In this document: piece by piece, positions 54,533-62,874 of the stretch
Numbering within the stretch: position 1 is the first letter of the stretch
Layout of the letters: every line of letters starts with the position of its first letter
From: Ornithinibacillus caprae
GTDB taxonomy: Bacteria; Bacillota; Bacilli; Bacillales; Amphibacillaceae
Direction: 5' to 3'
DNA length: 64,000 bases
Assembly (NCBI RefSeq): GCF_009728145.1
Contig: NZ_WOCA01000002.1
Location: 248,001-312,000 of the forward strand
Notes under the pieces: generated by a model
The model's input: only the letters and a program-made list of their open reading frames with translations
Databases searched by the model: none
What the model was told of the DNA's origin: nothing
Translations under genes and position numbers: made by a program

Positions 54533-54703
54533 CTTATGGAGCTTAGAGTACGGATGACCTGAATGTTAAAAATGCTGAAGATTATTTTAATTATATCAAT
54601 GATATTGGAAAAAAACAGATTTAACAAGTGAAGAAAAGTTTGCTAAGATTTAAGATGCGTATGGTGCATTTGAAGTAAAAGGTGATGTCACAGTCGTTGC
54701 TGA
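54533..54703 (+). pseudogene. Remnant of a displaced toxin C-terminus
   Basis: Short reading pieces in shifting frames: TDDLNVKNAEDYFNYINDIG, then after one missing base TDLTSEEKFAKI, a stop, then DAYGAFEVKGDVTVVADM. Together they look like the final part of a polymorphic toxin, with no start. Several stops and frameshifts exclude a functional gene. Confidence 0.45.
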
Positions 54704-55089
54704 TATGAAGTATCTAAAACTGGAGGCTTTTGGCAGGAGGCGTTTGGATTGCAAAATAAAAGTTATGAAGTAATAAAAGATGAGATGAAAAATGAGTTAA
54801 TAGAATATTTTAAGGATAAAATTGGGGGTTTTTCAATCTCAGGACAAACAGATACACCTTATACAATGTTTAATATGCAGTTTACAATGTATAATTATTT
54901 TAATGTTATTCTCAATTAGATAGAGTAGCTTTTGGTTTTTCAATTATTAATGGAGATGTGGGAATAAATTTAGAAAACAGTCAAGAATGGTATGACAAAG
55001 CTGATATGAACATATTTTTGAAGGAATTAGAACAACAAATAGAACTAAGAATACCAGATAAGTTTTTAGAATTTTATGGATGGAAGTAA
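54704..55089 (+). pseudogene. Remnant of an orphan immunity gene
   Basis: Two frames join into one ~128-residue product: SKTGGFWQEAFGLQNKSYEV...FTMYNYFNVI up to a TAG at 54917, and, one frame over from about 54907, YSQLDRVAFGFSIINGDVGI...IPDKFLEFYGWK to TAA 55087. There is no start codon in the first part. The Trp/Phe-rich immunity-like sequence and its place after a toxin fragment mark it as debris of an earlier toxin-immunity pair. Confidence 0.6.
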
Positions 55090-55251
55090 TTTTTCATAAA
55101 TAATTAATAAAGTAAATGGAACAAGAGAGCCAACTGTAATAAGTTATAGAATATTATGGTTGGCAATCTTTTTATGGATGAAAATTTTTGTGTTAAGAAT
55201 GCCCGTGATGGAGTTTTTTTGTTTCCCATTGCCTGGGGCATACTATTCGAT

Positions 55252-55280
55252 AAAAAAACTGCACCCATATCAAGGTGCAG
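55252..55280 (-). terminator. Terminator of the OpuAC-like gene
   Basis: On the minus strand CTGCACC / GGGTGCAG stem with a 6-7 nt loop and a run of seven T residues, 10 bp after the stop codon. The 55090-55251 stretch upstream (plus strand) shows no gene. Confidence 0.85.
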
Positions 55281-55289
55281 TGTTTCACT

Positions 55290-56180
55290 CTATTGGATCC
55301 ATTCATCCACTAAATCTTGATTGTCTTCAACCCATTGTTCAGCGCCAGCAATAGCATCTTTTCCATCATCTTCAGCTTCTTTTACATATGTCATTAATTC
55401 GCCAATGGATTCATCATCCATTTTCCAATTTTTAATCCACTCCGCTACTTCAGGGAAATCTTCACTAAATCCTATACGCGTAGCATGGTGAATTTTTTCG
55501 ACTTCTCCGAACATGTTCATAGGATCTTCTAAATATTTTAAGTCTAATGATGAGAAGACCCGGTGTGGATTCCACAATGGAACAATAATCGGTTCCTCTG
55601 CTTCAATAGCATTCTCTAATTCCTCTAACATCGCAGGTTCAGAACTAGGAAGTAATTCATAATCAAGGTTATAGTCTTCGATCACATCTTGAACAACTAG
55701 CATGGTTCCAGCACCAGGGTCAAACCCAGTAATTTTTCCTTGGAACTCATCGGTAAAATCGTTCAAGTCCTCAATAGAGTTTATATCTTCCATATATGCT
55801 GGAACAACCAGGCCAACTTTTGCATTGTCGTACCATGTTTCTTCTGAAAAGTTAATTTGTTCATCATATTGTTTTACGTATTCCGCATCCTGAATTGGCA
55901 GCCATACTTCTACATTAATATCTAATTCATCATTTGCAAGTGCCGCCATTTGTGTTCCCATATCAAGCAAATGAAACTCTACATGATATCCTTGTTCTTC
56001 GAGAATAACTTTCCACATGTTAGTGACAGCAATATTTTCTGCCCAGCTAATTTGCCCCATATCAATGGTTGGTTTTTCTGTATTTTGCTCCGTTCCTGTT
56101 TCTTTTGTTTCTCCGCATGCACTTAAAACCATCACCGCAATAACTGTTAATATGAATGTTACTCCTTTTTTGAACATCAT
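55290..56180 (-). CDS. Glycine betaine/choline-type ABC substrate-binding lipoprotein (OpuAC-like)
   Basis: A 296-residue OpuAC-family binding lipoprotein. Signal peptide with lipobox VLSAC (Cys ~21-22); binding domain with SWAENIAVTNMWKVILEEQG, WYDNAKVGLVVPAYM, DPGAGTMLVVQDVIEDY and PLWNPHRVFSSLDLKYLEDP, including the tryptophans expected for a quaternary-ammonium cage. No permease or ATPase gene is adjacent. Next to gbsR and gbsAB it probably serves choline or betaine uptake with a transporter encoded elsewhere. Encoded 30 bp after gbsR and possibly co-transcribed with it. Confidence 0.85.
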   Translation of the reverse strand: MMFKKGVTFILTVIAVMVLSACGETKETGTEQNTEKPTIDMGQISWAENIAVTNMWKVILEEQGYHVEFHLLDMGTQMAALANDELDINVEVWLPIQDAEYVKQYDEQINFSEETWYDNAKVGLVVPAYMEDINSIEDLNDFTDEFQGKITGFDPGAGTMLVVQDVIEDYNLDYELLPSSEPAMLEELENAIEAEEPIIVPLWNPHRVFSSLDLKYLEDPMNMFGEVEKIHHATRIGFSEDFPEVAEWIKNWKMDDESIGELMTYVKEAEDDGKDAIAGAEQWVEDNQDLVDEWIQ

Positions 56181-56210
56181 TGGTTAGCATCTCTCCCTTA
56201 GTTGTTTTGT

Positions 56211-56774
56211 TTATTTATCTTGAGTATCTGTTTCTTTCGGTAAAAATTTATATATTTCTTCTGAACGTATACTTTCAACTAGCTTTTCCAGCCAGCGATA
56301 ATACACTTTGGATTGATTTAGTAAGTCGTAGTGACTTTTTGCTTCTTCACGAAGCTCATCAGAAATCGTTTCATCCTCAAAAATTTCTGCCAGCATATTT
56401 TCTGCTTCATGAATCGCATCCATATTCATTTTTACTTCCCGTTCCCACATTTGGCAGAAGTAGGCCATAAAGGAATGGAAAAAGTCTTTTTCAGCAGTGT
56501 ACGTATGTTTTCTAGTACCACGCTGGAATTTTTTCTTTACCATTTCGATCTGCTGTAATTTTCGAACATTCGTGCTCATGCTGGGTTTGCTCATTCCAAG
56601 CTCTTCCCGCATTTCGTCTAAATTCATTTGATCCTGAAAATACATGGTGGCATAAATTTTTCCTGCTGCAGGTGTTACTCCATATAAATCCATGGTTTCG
56701 GAAATAGCTTGTATGACTTGTTCTTTAGCTTCTTCTAGTTGCTCTCTTGCCCTCTCATCCTGTGGATTTTTCAA
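56211..56774 (-). CDS. gbsR: GbsR-type choline-responsive repressor
   Basis: A 187-residue MarR-like regulator of the GbsR family: winged helix (~30-100) with LYGVTPAAGKIYATMYFQ and LGMSKPSMSTNVRKLQQIEM, and a helical C-terminus with aromatic residues (HSFMAYFCQMWE) suited to choline binding. In Bacillus subtilis GbsR represses gbsAB and is released by choline. TTG start behind GGAGG. Divergent from gbsAB, with a near-identical candidate operator at each promoter. Confidence 0.9.
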   Translation of the reverse strand: MKNPQDERAREQLEEAKEQVIQAISETMDLYGVTPAAGKIYATMYFQDQMNLDEMREELGMSKPSMSTNVRKLQQIEMVKKKFQRGTRKHTYTAEKDFFHSFMAYFCQMWEREVKMNMDAIHEAENMLAEIFEDETISDELREEAKSHYDLLNQSKVYYRWLEKLVESIRSEEIYKFLPKETDTQDK

Positions 56775-56809
56775 TAAAAATAACCTCCATTTGATTATGG
56801 TTCAATTAA

Positions 56810-56833
56810 TTAAATTTTTTCTTAACAAATTAA
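56810..56833. promoter_or_regulatory. Candidate GbsR operator at the gbsR promoter
   Basis: Contains TTAAATTTTTTCTTAACAAA, the same 20 bp as the site in front of gbsA, with TTAA/TTAAC arms flanking a T-rich centre. Overlaps the predicted gbsR start point, suggesting autoregulation. Confidence 0.6.
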
Positions 56834-56861
56834 ATATTATACAAAGAAAAAATAATGTCAA
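56834..56861 (-). promoter_or_regulatory. Promoter of gbsR
   Basis: Minus strand: -35 TTGACA (56861-56856), 16-bp spacer, -10 TAATAT (56839-56834). Confidence 0.5.
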
Positions 56862-56981
56862 ATAAAATTAAGATTAATATCCGCTTTGATGCTAGTGTTC
56901 ATGCATCTTAGAAGAATATTAGATTATTTGAAAGCGTATTGTTTTAGCTACCATTTTTATAAAAATTATATACGTCTCTCT

Positions 56982-57010
56982 TTGACAAACAAAAAAATCT
57001 GTTTTATGAT
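56982..57010 (+). promoter_or_regulatory. Promoter of gbsAB
   Basis: -35 TTGACA (56982-56987), 17-bp spacer, -10 TATGAT (57005-57010). Near-consensus sigma-A promoter; start predicted near 57017. Confidence 0.75.
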
Positions 57011-57027
57011 TAATTTTGTTCAAAACG

Positions 57028-57052
57028 TTAAATTTTTTCTTAACAAACTTAA
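57028..57052. promoter_or_regulatory. Candidate GbsR operator downstream of the gbsA promoter
   Basis: TTAAATTTTTTCTTAACAAA followed by CTTAA, preceded by G to give GTTAA..TTAAC arms. It lies ~10 bp downstream of the predicted start and ~30 bp before the gbsA start codon, where bound repressor would act as a roadblock. Confidence 0.65.
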
Positions 57053-57083
57053 CGAAATAAACGTAAGATTAGGAGGGAATAGT

Positions 57084-58553
57084 TTGGATATCAAAAAACA
57101 ATACATCAATGGTGAATGGATGCTTGCCCTCTCCAAGCAGACGAGAGAAATCATCAATCCATATAATCAAGAAGTGATCGCCACGGTTGCTGAAGGTAAC
57201 GAAGAGGATGCAAAACTAGCTATCCAAGCAGCTAGAAATGCGTTTGATCATGGAGAATGGCCCGAAACTTCTGCTACGGAACGTGGAAGAATGGTTAGCA
57301 AAATTGCTGAATTAATTGAACGAGATAAGGAAGAATTAGCGGAAATGGAATCCCTGGATACTGGAAAAACAGTAGAAGAAAGCAGGGGCGACATGGACGA
57401 TATTGCAGGTGTCTTCCGGTATTACGCAGAGCTTGCGGATAAAGATGGTGGAGAGATCATTGAATCTCCGGTTCCTAATTCAGTTAGTAAAGTCGTAAAA
57501 GAGCCAGTTGGTGTTTGCGGACAAATTACGCCTTGGAATTATCCATTATTACAAGCTTCATGGAAGCTAGCGCCAGCCTTAGTGACTGGCAATACATTGG
57601 TAATGAAGCCAAGTGAAATTACACCACTAACTACGGTGAAAGTATTTGAATTAATGGAAGAAGCTGGTGTTCCAAAAGGTGTAGTTAACCTAGTTCTAGG
57701 AGCTGGAAACACGGTTGGCGCCGAGCTTTCTTCCAATACTGATGTTGATCTTATTTCCTTTACCGGTGGTATTGAAACGGGAAAGAAAATTATGCAAGCA
57801 GCTAGCAGCAACGTGAAAAATCTAGCGTTGGAGTTAGGTGGTAAAAATCCAAATGTTGTGTTTGCGGATGCTGATTTTGACACAGCCGTTGATCAAGCAT
57901 TAAATGCTGTATTTTTCCATGCTGGACAGATTTGTTCAGCTGGAACGAGATTAATCGTAGAAGAGAGTATCCATGATGAATTTGTAGACGCACTTGTGAA
58001 ACGTGTAGATAACATTCGACTCGGTAGTGGTTTTGATGAGGAAACGCAAATGGGTCCACTAATTTCCGAGCAGCATCTAAATAAAGTGGTTAATTATGTA
58101 GAAGCTGGAAAAAAAGAAGGCGTCACAGTAGCTACAGGCGGTAAGCGCCCTGAAGATCCAGCACTAAACAATGGCTTTTTCTATTTGCCGACTGTATTAA
58201 CTAACTGTACAACGGATATGAGTGTTGTTCAAAATGAAGGTTTTGGACCAGTCATTACTGTAGAGAAATTTACAACAGAAGAAGAAGCTATGAAACTAGC
58301 AAATGACTCTATCTATGGCTTAGCAGGCGGTGTTTGGACGAAGGATATCGCAAAGGCAGAGCGCTGTGTTGCGAAAATGCGTATGGGGACAGTTTGGATC
58401 AATGAGTTTAACTTATACTTCCCGCACGCACCGTGGGGTGGCTTCAAGCAATCAGGAATTGGTCGTGAGCTAGGGAAACCAGGTTTAGAAGAATACCAGG
58501 AAACAAAGCATATTTTCCATAACTTAGCCCCACAACCAATTAATTGGTTTTAA
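57084..58553 (+). CDS. gbsA: Betaine aldehyde dehydrogenase
   Basis: A 489-residue NAD-dependent aldehyde dehydrogenase that makes glycine betaine from betaine aldehyde. Motifs: PWNYPLLQASWKLAPAL, SFTGGIETGKK, catalytic Glu in LELGGKNPNVV, catalytic Cys in FHAGQICSAGTRL, and NEFNLYFPHAPWGGFKQSG typical of GbsA/BetB. TTG start at 57084 behind AGGAGGG; the reading frame is open further upstream through the promoter, but those codons have no ribosome binding site. First gene of gbsAB. Confidence 0.94.
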   Translation: MDIKKQYINGEWMLALSKQTREIINPYNQEVIATVAEGNEEDAKLAIQAARNAFDHGEWPETSATERGRMVSKIAELIERDKEELAEMESLDTGKTVEESRGDMDDIAGVFRYYAELADKDGGEIIESPVPNSVSKVVKEPVGVCGQITPWNYPLLQASWKLAPALVTGNTLVMKPSEITPLTTVKVFELMEEAGVPKGVVNLVLGAGNTVGAELSSNTDVDLISFTGGIETGKKIMQAASSNVKNLALELGGKNPNVVFADADFDTAVDQALNAVFFHAGQICSAGTRLIVEESIHDEFVDALVKRVDNIRLGSGFDEETQMGPLISEQHLNKVVNYVEAGKKEGVTVATGGKRPEDPALNNGFFYLPTVLTNCTTDMSVVQNEGFGPVITVEKFTTEEEAMKLANDSIYGLAGGVWTKDIAKAERCVAKMRMGTVWINEFNLYFPHAPWGGFKQSGIGRELGKPGLEEYQETKHIFHNLAPQPINWF

Positions 58554-58593
58554 TAGATAGCTAATCGATAAACAACTTGAGGAGGAATTTTAC

Positions 58594-59802
58594 ATGAGCT
58601 TAAATATGAAAGTAGAACACATGCACAAATTTCATCAATTCGAATTACCAACTGCGATTAAACATGGCATTGGTTCAATTAAACACATTGGGGAAGAAGT
58701 GAAAAGCCTTGGTGTTACGAAGGCACTTCTTGTAACTGATCCTGGCATCTATAAAGCAGGAGTTACAGCACCAATTGAAAAGCATTTAAAAGAAGCAGGA
58801 GTAGAGGTTGTGCTATTTAATAAAGTAGAACCAAACCCACCAGTGCGCTTAATTGCAGAAGGATCTGCACTTTTTAAACAAGAAAATTGTGATGGCTTAG
58901 TAGCTGTTGGTGGAGGAAGCTCCATGGATACGGCAAAAGGTATCGGCGTAGAGGCTACCCATGAAGGATCTGTACTCGATTATGAAGCAGCTGAAGGCAA
59001 GAAGCCATTGGAAAATCGTATTCCACCACTAACTACAATCCCAACAACAGCTGGAACTGGATCTGAGGTAACGCAATGGGCAGTTATTACGGATGAGGAA
59101 CGTGAATTTAAATTTAATACTGGTGGACCGTTAATTGCAGCACATCTAACAATTATTGATCCTGAAATTCATGTTTCTATGCCACCACATGTTACAGCTA
59201 TGACTGGTGTAGATGCATTAGCACATGCGATCGAATGTTATACCATGCATTATGCGCAACCAGTTACTGATGCAGTAGCACTTCTTGCGATTGAGTATGT
59301 AGGGAAATATTTACGCCGTGCATATTCCGATGGTGGAGATATCGAAGCACGCTATGGTATGGCTCAAGCGGCAATGCTTGCAGGTCTTTCTTATGGTAGT
59401 GAGTCTGCTGGGGCAGCACATGCGATGTCTCAAACATTAGGTGGAATTATTCCAGTTGCTCACGGTCAATGTGTAGCAGCAATGATGGGACCAGTTATGG
59501 AGTATAACTGGAAGGGACATCCTGAAAAATTTGCACGTATCGCGCAAGCATTAGGAGTAAATACGTTCGGTATGACTACAGAAGAGGCGGCAAAAGCAGC
59601 AGTAAATGAAGTGTATCAATTAGTAGAGGACTTAGAAGTTCCGACACTAGAAGAGCAAGGTGTATCACCAGATATGATCGATCGCCTATCTAAAGAAGCA
59701 ATGAAAGATCCACAAACGATAGGTAACCCAAGAGACCTAACCGAAAAAGACTACAAATGGATCTACCAACGCTGCTTTGAATTAACACCAAAAACATTAT
59801 AA
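58594..59802 (+). CDS. gbsB: Choline dehydrogenase, type III iron-containing alcohol dehydrogenase
   Basis: A 402-residue Fe-ADH that oxidises choline to betaine aldehyde for GbsA. Cofactor loop GLVAVGGGSSMDTAKGI, TTIPTTAGTGSEVTQWAVI, and metal-ligand helices DALAHAIECYTMHYAQPVTD and AHAMSQTLGG...VAHGQCVAAMM. ATG after GAGGAGG, 40 bp behind gbsA. The pair turns imported choline into the osmoprotectant glycine betaine. Confidence 0.92.
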   Translation: MSLNMKVEHMHKFHQFELPTAIKHGIGSIKHIGEEVKSLGVTKALLVTDPGIYKAGVTAPIEKHLKEAGVEVVLFNKVEPNPPVRLIAEGSALFKQENCDGLVAVGGGSSMDTAKGIGVEATHEGSVLDYEAAEGKKPLENRIPPLTTIPTTAGTGSEVTQWAVITDEEREFKFNTGGPLIAAHLTIIDPEIHVSMPPHVTAMTGVDALAHAIECYTMHYAQPVTDAVALLAIEYVGKYLRRAYSDGGDIEARYGMAQAAMLAGLSYGSESAGAAHAMSQTLGGIIPVAHGQCVAAMMGPVMEYNWKGHPEKFARIAQALGVNTFGMTTEEAAKAAVNEVYQLVEDLEVPTLEEQGVSPDMIDRLSKEAMKDPQTIGNPRDLTEKDYKWIYQRCFELTPKTL

Positions 59803-59803
59803 A

Positions 59804-59867
59804 TTCGACAAGTGCCTGGCACCGACATAATTTGACATAATTCGAGGGGTGACAGGCACCTGTCAGT
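59804..59867 (+). repeat. REP-like family 2 copy after gbsB
   Basis: GACAAGTGCCTGGCACCGAC, then ATAATTTGACATAATTCGAG and GGGTGACAGGCACCTGTCAG. Contains two GGTGC/GCACC hairpin cores. Starts directly after the gbsB stop codon. Confidence 0.7.
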
Positions 59868-59873
59868 TAAAAT

Positions 59874-59905
59874 AAAATCTCGGATGAAGTTTCATCCGAG
59901 ATTTT
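59874..59905. terminator. Bidirectional terminator between gbsB and the proline dehydrogenase gene
   Basis: Perfect 15-bp stem AAAATCTCGGATGAA / TTCATCCGAGATTTT with a 2-nt spacer between arms and T runs on both strands. Confidence 0.9.
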
Positions 59906-59913
59906 GTTTATGT

Positions 59914-60897
59914 TTATTCTTTTATTCTTTTCTTTGATAATCTTCCTAATAAGAATGCCCCTACGCCAACACCGATAACTGTGTTGGTCTTTTTATTAAA
60001 CACTTGCTTTGCAACAAGGTTTAAGTTTTGTGGACGTTCTGCTAAACGGCGCATGAAGTAACCATACCAGTCCGTTCCAAATGGAATGTAGGTAGTAAAG
60101 TTATAGCCTTCTTTTGCTAGTTGTTGCTGCATTTCTTTTCTAAATCCGTAAAGCATTTGGAATTCAAATTTATCATAAGGGATATTGTTGTCTTTAACAA
60201 ATTGCTTTACGTGATTAATGATAGTATGGTCATGTGTTGCAATAGAAGTGAATTTTCCATGTAACAAGTGGTACTCTATTAATCTGATAAAGTTTTGATC
60301 AATGTCTTGTTTATCTTGAAAAGCAACTTGTTCAGATTCTTTATATGCACCTTTTACTAGTCTTAAACGATAGTCTTTATATTTTTGGATATCTTCCTCA
60401 GCTCTAAAGAAATAAGCTTGGATCACAGTTCCAATATTGCTATATTTATTAGAGATTTCATCGATTAAATCAAATGATGGTTGTAAGTGACTATAATTCT
60501 CCATATCCACGTTAATAAATATGTCATAACGGTCAGCAGCGGAAACAATTTCTGAAAGATTCTCTAAACAGAAATTATAATCGATATCTAAACCGATCTG
60601 CGTAGGTTTGATAGAAATATGTGCATCTACCTGATTCGTATGAATCGCTTCAATTACAGCTAGGATTTGCTCTTTAGCTGCAAGTGCTTCTTCTTTTTGA
60701 TATACAAATTCGCCAAGGTTATCAATTGTACAAGAAATACCTTGTGCATTTAATTCTTTAACACTCTCAATCATTTCTTCAATATTTGTACCTGCTACAA
60801 CAGACTTAGCACCAAGCTTTAACCCCCAACGCTTTGCCCCACTGTTAAGCACTTTATTTTCTGATAGATGAATGAAAAAATCTCTTGTAATACCCAC
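59914..60897 (-). CDS. Proline dehydrogenase
   Basis: A 327-residue FAD-dependent PutB/FadM-type proline dehydrogenase. Features: IDNLGEFVYQKEEA, HISIKPTQIGLDIDY, INVDMENYSH, RLRLVKGAYKESEQVAF, SIATHDHTII, EFQMLYGFRKEMQ and YIPFGTDWYGYFMRRLAERP (substrate/FAD pocket). It starts proline catabolism to P5C, turning over an osmolyte. No P5C dehydrogenase gene is adjacent. ATG after GGAGGGAT. The 60898-61190 upstream stretch shows only a repeat copy. Confidence 0.93.
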   Translation of the reverse strand: MGITRDFFIHLSENKVLNSGAKRWGLKLGAKSVVAGTNIEEMIESVKELNAQGISCTIDNLGEFVYQKEEALAAKEQILAVIEAIHTNQVDAHISIKPTQIGLDIDYNFCLENLSEIVSAADRYDIFINVDMENYSHLQPSFDLIDEISNKYSNIGTVIQAYFFRAEEDIQKYKDYRLRLVKGAYKESEQVAFQDKQDIDQNFIRLIEYHLLHGKFTSIATHDHTIINHVKQFVKDNNIPYDKFEFQMLYGFRKEMQQQLAKEGYNFTTYIPFGTDWYGYFMRRLAERPQNLNLVAKQVFNKKTNTVIGVGVGAFLLGRLSKKRIKE

Positions 60898-61121
60898 TTA
60901 AATCCCTCCAACTCTGCTACTGCTAAAGAATTTTGTCTACTATATAGTATATGGTTCGTACATGCTAATGGATAACTTGATGAAAGGGTTTTAATTATTC
61001 CTCAAGATTATCCTAATTAGATTATAAAATTTTCAAAAAACAATCTAACACTACTATTATACTACATTTTGTTGAAATTTGTCATTATGATTATCTTCAC
61101 TGTTGGTGTAATGTCGCTACC

Positions 61122-61166
61122 GATGTCGGTGCCTGTCACTCCTCGAATTGTGTCAGATTTTGTCGG
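61122..61166 (-). repeat. REP-like family 2 copy, inverted
   Basis: Reverse complement reads CCGACAAAATCTGACACAAT, TCGAGGAGTGACAGGCACCG, ACATC, matching the 59804 copy over about 40 bp. Confidence 0.7.
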
Positions 61167-61190
61167 TTAAAGGGGGAGTTGCTAGGGGAA

Positions 61191-61218
61191 ATAAAAAAAT
61201 CACACAATCGTGTGATTT
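61191..61218 (-). terminator. Terminator of the ECF transporter operon
   Basis: Perfect 9-bp stem AAATCACAC / GTGTGATTT with a 4-nt loop; on the minus strand it runs into seven T residues. 8 bp after the last stop codon. Confidence 0.88.
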
Positions 61219-61225
61219 CTAAGAG

Positions 61226-62035
61226 TTAAGATGTCATTTTTTCTTTCAACGCTTGAATTAGTTCTTCGTCGGTTAAATAGTTTCCGTCTAACCCTAATTC
61301 GTTTGCTATTTGAGTTATAGATGGTTGCTCCAAATGTGCTTGTTGGAGTATATTTTTTTGTTTGAAAACCTCACGACTAGGTCCGTCCGCTAAAACATTC
61401 CCTTGATTAAAAACTATCGTACGTTCAAAAACTTCTGCTGCAAAGTCCATATCATGTAGAATACAGATGATTAGCTTTCCTTGATCACGCAAATCCCAAA
61501 TAATCTCTTTTAGCTTCTCTTTTCCAGCAAAATCTTGTCCCATTGTTGGTTCATCAAAGATAACAATATTCGTATTCATTGCAAGGATAGATGCAATTGA
61601 GATCATTTTTCTTTCTGATAAACTTAAATCATATGGATTTGTATCTAGTTTATCATCTAATTGGACCTTTTTTAGTGCGGATATGGCGTTATGACGGGCT
61701 TCCTGATCATCTTGGCCAATGTTTAATGGTCCAAACATAACCTCGCTGATTACATTGTTTTTAAAGATTTGATCATTGGGATTTTGAAAGACAAGCCCTA
61801 TGTCTTTAGCTAAACTAGCGGCAGTGTAGTCTCTCGTATTTTTGCCTTTAAATAAAATTTCTCCTTTGGTAGGGTATAATAAACCTTTTAATAGTTTAAC
61901 AAACGTTGATTTACCAGCGCCATTTTGACCGACGATAGCAGTTGTTTGCTGATCCAATTCTAGGTCGATTCCATTTAACACGCTACTTCCTGGTGTATAG
62001 GAGAAATGTAGATTGTTAACTTGTATCGTATTCAT
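61226..62035 (-). CDS. ECF transporter ATPase (second)
   Basis: A 269-residue ABC ATPase of the energy-coupling-factor type: Walker A GQNGAGKSTF, Q-loop FQNPNDQIF, signature LSLSERKMIS (Ser for Gly), Walker B IVIFDEPTMGQD and H-switch LHDMDF. The C-terminal domain is of EcfA type. Pairs with the ATPase encoded just upstream (4-bp overlap) to drive uptake of a vitamin or metal bound by an S component. Confidence 0.9.
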   Translation of the reverse strand: MNTIQVNNLHFSYTPGSSVLNGIDLELDQQTTAIVGQNGAGKSTFVKLLKGLLYPTKGEILFKGKNTRDYTAASLAKDIGLVFQNPNDQIFKNNVISEVMFGPLNIGQDDQEARHNAISALKKVQLDDKLDTNPYDLSLSERKMISIASILAMNTNIVIFDEPTMGQDFAGKEKLKEIIWDLRDQGKLIICILHDMDFAAEVFERTIVFNQGNVLADGPSREVFKQKNILQQAHLEQPSITQIANELGLDGNYLTDEELIQALKEKMTS

Positions 62036-62874
62036 AATTTATCACCAATTTCCCGAGATATTGCTTTAATTGTGACAGGGAAAAGATCAGTCTTTGAGTC
62101 TTTAATCCCTAATGCTTTGCCAATTCGTGTTGCTGTAGGTGCGGTTATACCGTAATCGGGCAGGTCGTCACGAGAAAATACCTTTGCCGGGGTATCAAAA
62201 TCGATGAGCTTGCCATGATCTATTAATGCTACCTTATCCGCATATTCCGCCAGCTTGTCTATTTTATGCTCAGCCATGATAATGGTAATGCCTTCTTTTG
62301 TAAGATTTTCGACTACTTTAAATACCTCTTCTGAACCTTGTGGATCAAGTTGGGAGGTAGGTTCATCTAATATTAGTATTTTGGGCTTCATGGCAATAAC
62401 ACTAGCAATTGCAACTCGTTGCATTTGTCCGCCTGAGAGATCAAACGGATGTTTATCCTTGATTGAAGTAATATCTAGTAAGTCTAGGCTTTCATCCATT
62501 CTTGTTATCATTTCATTTCTTTCGACACCCATGTTTTCTAAACCAAAGGCAATCTCTTCAAATACGGTATATTTGGAGGCAGTCATTTGGGAAAATGGAT
62601 TTTCAAAAACTAATCCCACATGTGCAGCAATGTCACCGACTTCATGTTGCCTAACCTCTAATCCATTAACAAAAACCTTCCCACCGTAGCCACCATTAAA
62701 AAAGTGAGGGACTAAACCAGAAAGAGCAAAACAAAGAGTGGATTTTCCAGCAGTATTTCTGCCAATTAATCCAATAAACTCTCCTTGCTTTACCTCAAAT
62801 GATATATCGTCTAAAGCGAGCTGATCCGTGTCTGGATACTTATACTTTAATCCTTCAACTTGTATGATGCTCAT
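62032..62874 (-). CDS. ECF transporter ATPase (first)
   Basis: A 280-residue ECF-type ABC ATPase: Walker A GRNTAGKSTL, FENPFSQMT, signature LSGGQMQRVAI, Walker B ILILDEPTSQLDP, AEHKIDKL. The Walker A has Asn-Thr-Ala in place of Gly/Ser positions, a mild deviation. ATG at 62874 follows GGAGG and overlaps the ecfT stop (ATGA); an upstream in-frame ATG at 62916 would run deep into ecfT. Confidence 0.9.
   Translation of the reverse strand: MSIIQVEGLKYKYPDTDQLALDDISFEVKQGEFIGLIGRNTAGKSTLCFALSGLVPHFFNGGYGGKVFVNGLEVRQHEVGDIAAHVGLVFENPFSQMTASKYTVFEEIAFGLENMGVERNEMITRMDESLDLLDITSIKDKHPFDLSGGQMQRVAIASVIAMKPKILILDEPTSQLDPQGSEEVFKVVENLTKEGITIIMAEHKIDKLAEYADKVALIDHGKLIDFDTPAKVFSRDDLPDYGITAPTATRIGKALGIKDSKTDLFPVTIKAISREIGDKL

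Noticed and set aside
55160-55354. Small plus-strand gene near the OpuAC-like terminator
   Set aside because: It overlaps the terminator stem and the end of the OpuAC-like gene, and has no recognisable product.
56886-57083. N-terminal extension of GbsA from an upstream ATG
   Set aside because: The stretch contains the gbsA promoter and operator and has no ribosome binding site; the TTG at 57084 has AGGAGGG.
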